DNA of 24,763 nt from RAM1 sp943372515 (GTDB lineage: Bacteria; Pseudomonadota; Gammaproteobacteria; Burkholderiales; Burkholderiaceae_C): contig CALRYY010000057.1 of the NCBI GenBank assembly GCA_943372515.1, positions 1 through 24,763 on the forward strand. The letters are read 5' to 3'. Below the pieces are notes generated by a model that was given only the letters and a program-made list of their open reading frames with translations, did not search any database and was not told where the DNA came from. Positions 23,087-24,763 of the stretch are shown piece after piece. Position 1 is the stretch's first letter. The number at the start of each line of letters is the position of its first letter. The translations under genes and the position numbers were made by a program.

Positions 23087-24022
23087 ATGAATCAACCTGC
23101 CCACGCACCCAAGTTCACGCCCAGCATGCGCCAGCTGCGTGCATTTGTGGCGGTGTACGAGCTGCGCAAACTCAGCGCCGCGGCCGAGCAGCTGTCAGTC
23201 ACCCAATCGGCCGTGAGCGTGCTGGTGCGCCAGATGGAAGAGGGCCTGGGCGCCCGGCTGTTTGACCGCACCACGCGCTCACTGCAGCCCACCCAGGCCG
23301 CACGCGAGGCGCTGGTGGTGGCCCAGCGCATCCTGCGCGATGTGGATTCACTGGGTGCAGGCCTGCGCGACCTGGCCGGCCTGCGCCGCGGCCGCATCGC
23401 CCTGGCCATCACGCCCACACTGGCGGAGATCCTGCTGCCAGCGGCCATTCGCCGCTTCAACACCCTGTACCCCGACATCCGCGTGGTGATTGACGACTGC
23501 GCGCCCGACCAGTTTGTCAGCCGCGTGATTGGCGAGCATGTGGACTTTGGCATCGGCACGCCCGAGCGCGCAGGCGCCGACGTGGACACGCAGACGCTGG
23601 TGCGCGACCACCTGAGCCTGGTGTGCCCGCGCAGCCACCCGCTGGCCGCGCGCAAGACCCTGCGCTGGGCCGACCTGGCCGGCCACCCGGTCATCACCGT
23701 GCGACCGGGTTACGGCATCCGTCCGCTGATCGACGGCACGGCCGCCAGCGCGGGCGTGGTGCTGGACGTGGTGAACGAGGTGTCGTTTTTGTCCACCGCG
23801 CTGTGGATGACAGCCAGCGGCGTGGCCGCGTCCATCATGCCGTCGGCCTTTGCGCGGTATTCGGGCTACGGTGCCGACCCGGCGTTGGTGGTCAAGACAC
23901 TGACGGCGCCCAAAGTGTCGCGCGACATCTTTGTGGTGACGCGGCGCGGCCGCTCGCTGCCGCCGGCCGGGCAGGCACTGATCGAGGTGGTGCGCGAAGA
24001 GATGACGCGCACACGCGGGTGA
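23087..24022 (+). CDS. LysR-type transcriptional regulator
   Basis: The start is ATG 23087 and the product has 311 residues, normal for the family. The N-terminal winged helix-turn-helix (about 14-72) reads MRQLRAFVAVYELRKLSAAAEQLSVTQ-SAVSVLVRQMEEGLGARLFDRTTRSLQPT in order. A linker helix (to about 95) joins the periplasmic-binding-protein-like effector domain (about 98-300; RGRIALAITPTLAEILLP, DFGIGTPER, HPVITVRPGYGIRPLID, GVAASIMPSAFARY). It is divergent from the tctC-monooxygenase operon, with a long inverted repeat between them. That is the standard layout for a regulator activating the facing operon in response to a pathway metabolite. Its 3' end converges on the tautomerase gene with a 16-bp gap. 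The effector is unknown. Confidence 0.95.
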   Translation: MNQPAHAPKFTPSMRQLRAFVAVYELRKLSAAAEQLSVTQSAVSVLVRQMEEGLGARLFDRTTRSLQPTQAAREALVVAQRILRDVDSLGAGLRDLAGLRRGRIALAITPTLAEILLPAAIRRFNTLYPDIRVVIDDCAPDQFVSRVIGEHVDFGIGTPERAGADVDTQTLVRDHLSLVCPRSHPLAARKTLRWADLAGHPVITVRPGYGIRPLIDGTAASAGVVLDVVNEVSFLSTALWMTASGVAASIMPSAFARYSGYGADPALVVKTLTAPKVSRDIFVVTRRGRSLPPAGQALIEVVREEMTRTRG

Positions 24023-24038
24023 AACAGTGCGCGATGCG

Positions 24039-24446
24039 TCAGGCCGCCAGCCGCATGCGCGTCTGCGCCCGGTCGTGCTGTGTCACACCCCCGTAACCCC
24101 AGTCCGTTGCCGGCACTTCACGCACGGTCACGTAGCTGGCTTCTTCCAGTTCGCCCCCCGCAGCCAGCTGGCGGCGCAGCTCGGCAAACGCCGCTTGTAC
24201 AAACGCGGCCTTTTGCGCCGGTGTGTTGGTGCCGCTGGTCACGGTGATCTCCAGAATCGCCGCCGTGCGTTGCACCGCCTGGCCACCCACGTACCAGCGC
24301 GCGGCGGGCAGGTCATCAATGGTCACAGCGGTCACGGCGGCGCGTTTGCCCAGCGTGTCGGCCGTGATGCGGGTGAGTGCGGCGGCCAATGACTCATAGC
24401 GTTCGGGGTTTTGCAGCGGGGCTACTTTGAGGTACAGGGTCGGCAT
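24039..24446 (-). CDS. Fused 4-oxalocrotonate tautomerase-family protein
   Basis: The ATG complementary to 24444-24446 has AAGGA 8 nt upstream. The 135-residue product begins Met-Pro, so removal of Met exposes the catalytic N-terminal proline of the tautomerase superfamily. Two beta-alpha-beta units are visible. Unit 1 covers 2-55 and ends VTIDDLPAARWYVGG (41-55). Unit 2 covers about 62-120 and ends VTVREVPATDWGYGG (106-120). The matching ends (VT....PA..W..GG) show a fusion of two 4-OT-like subunits, as in cis-CaaD and fused 4-OTs; only the first unit has the terminal proline. Substrate cannot be told. The nearby monooxygenase and LysR genes make a role in aromatic or haloaliphatic catabolism plausible but unproven. 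Confidence 0.82.
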   Translation of the reverse strand: MPTLYLKVAPLQNPERYESLAAALTRITADTLGKRAAVTAVTIDDLPAARWYVGGQAVQRTAAILEITVTSGTNTPAQKAAFVQAAFAELRRQLAAGGELEEASYVTVREVPATDWGYGGVTQHDRAQTRMRLAA

Positions 24447-24763
24447 GGCGGTCCTTCAGGTTTCGTGGCTTTGAATGTAGGGATCGACACGAAAGACGGA
24501 AACCTTGCGCGGAGCAAAGGGGTGTTGCAGTGGGTGCAATGGGTTTGCGTTGCGCTTCTTCTTGGATCAGGCGTGCGGGGTACTCTGCTCCGCGGCTGTC
24601 CCCCGGGGCTGCGTCCCTCCTCCTAATACTATTCATACCGCCCCCGTCGCGCTGAAGGGGGCCCGAGTCGATGACCCCGTCCTCCTCCTTGGGATTTTGA
24701 TCCCGACATAAAGACTGGGGCACGACCCGGATTCGACGCTGTAGCTCGAACGGTGTCTTGGGG
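24447..24763. other. Structured stretch without a convincing gene
   Basis: No reading frame here looks like a real protein; a minus-strand frame through 24394-24723 is open but rich in Arg, Pro and Ser with no domain. The stretch has several inverted repeats: CGCGGAGCA (24508-24516) with TGCTCCGCG (24586-24594), GCCCCC/GGGGGC (24640-24662), and GGGAT/ATCCC (24691-24704). I have a vague recollection of similar sequence recurring between genes in Comamonadaceae, which would make it a dispersed repeat or mobile-element remnant. The last 47 nt start GGGGC and have GGATTCGACG at positions 13-22, as in tmRNA, but lack the later conserved GCATGCC. Confidence 0.4.
24640..24662. repeat. GC hairpin in the terminal non-coding stretch
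   Basis: GCCCCC (24640-24645) and GGGGGC (24657-24662) form a 6-bp perfect stem around an 11-nt loop. No T-run follows. It may belong to a dispersed structured element. Confidence 0.4.

Noticed and set aside
24394..24723. Minus-strand 109-codon open frame
   Set aside because: It overlaps the start of the tautomerase gene, has Arg/Pro/Ser-rich composition and runs through several hairpins; not protein-like.
24717..24763. tmRNA (ssrA) gene start
   Set aside because: The first 22 nt fit, but the next 25 do not show the conserved segment and the 3' half is outside the window; kept as a finding only.
1..24763. CRISPR array, prophage, complete insertion sequence, tRNA or rRNA
   Set aside because: No regularly spaced repeats, transposase or integrase genes, or tRNA/rRNA signatures were seen; the only repeats are PAS-coding, the 12-bp repeat and small dyads.

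Overview
The window is uniformly GC-rich, gene-dense bacterial chromosome. Gene content points to a betaproteobacterium of the order Burkholderiales, most likely Comamonadaceae. The pointers are a Bug/TctC solute-binding protein next to a LysR regulator, a SpecificRecomb-family membrane protein beside apaG and rpe, Rcp1-type and NarL-type two-component parts, and tandem Crp/Fnr regulators. This placement rests on family knowledge, not on a database search. I saw no integrase, phage gene, complete insertion sequence, CRISPR array, tRNA or rRNA.

Layout. (1) 1-3810: the start of a UDP-GlcNAc 2-epimerase gene (wecB, cut by the window edge) behind a small RRM-like gene, both on the minus strand; then a PAS-PAS-GGDEF-EAL c-di-GMP enzyme (minus), divergent from a Crp/Fnr regulator (plus). 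(2) 3811-5429: a second, paralogous Crp/Fnr gene and two small uncharacterised genes. (3) 5437-12022: housekeeping and transport genes: rpe, apaG, a SpecificRecomb-family membrane protein, a Na+/H+-type antiporter overlapping a YbdK-type glutamate-cysteine ligase, and thiL. (4) 12046-20305: a signalling island with a receiver-only NarL-like protein (minus), a 1611-residue soluble histidine kinase carrying eleven PAS-like units, an Rcp1-like receiver and a hybrid kinase (REC-PAS-PAS-HisKA-HATPase-REC). (5) 20201-24446: a catabolic-looking cluster of an FAD monooxygenase, a tctC-type binding protein, a divergent LysR gene and a fused 4-oxalocrotonate tautomerase. (6) 24447-24763: a structured stretch with no convincing gene.

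The most interesting signal is regulatory. A 14-bp near-palindrome, GTWCGSTACCGHAC, occurs three times. Two copies sit in the divergent promoter region between the c-di-GMP enzyme and the first Crp/Fnr gene. Each is centred 41.5 bp upstream of the start point predicted from a plausible -10 box of the gene it faces, which is class II activator geometry. The third lies before the RRM-like/wecB pair. I propose that the Crp/Fnr protein controls itself, the c-di-GMP enzyme and a surface-polysaccharide gene through this box. A second theme is growth by duplication in the multi-PAS kinase: PAS units 8-9 look like a copy of units 6-7. A third is decay or remodelling at gene ends: the NarL-like protein has lost its DNA-binding domain, and the monooxygenase reads through a 12-bp repeat into the antisense strand of the hybrid kinase.
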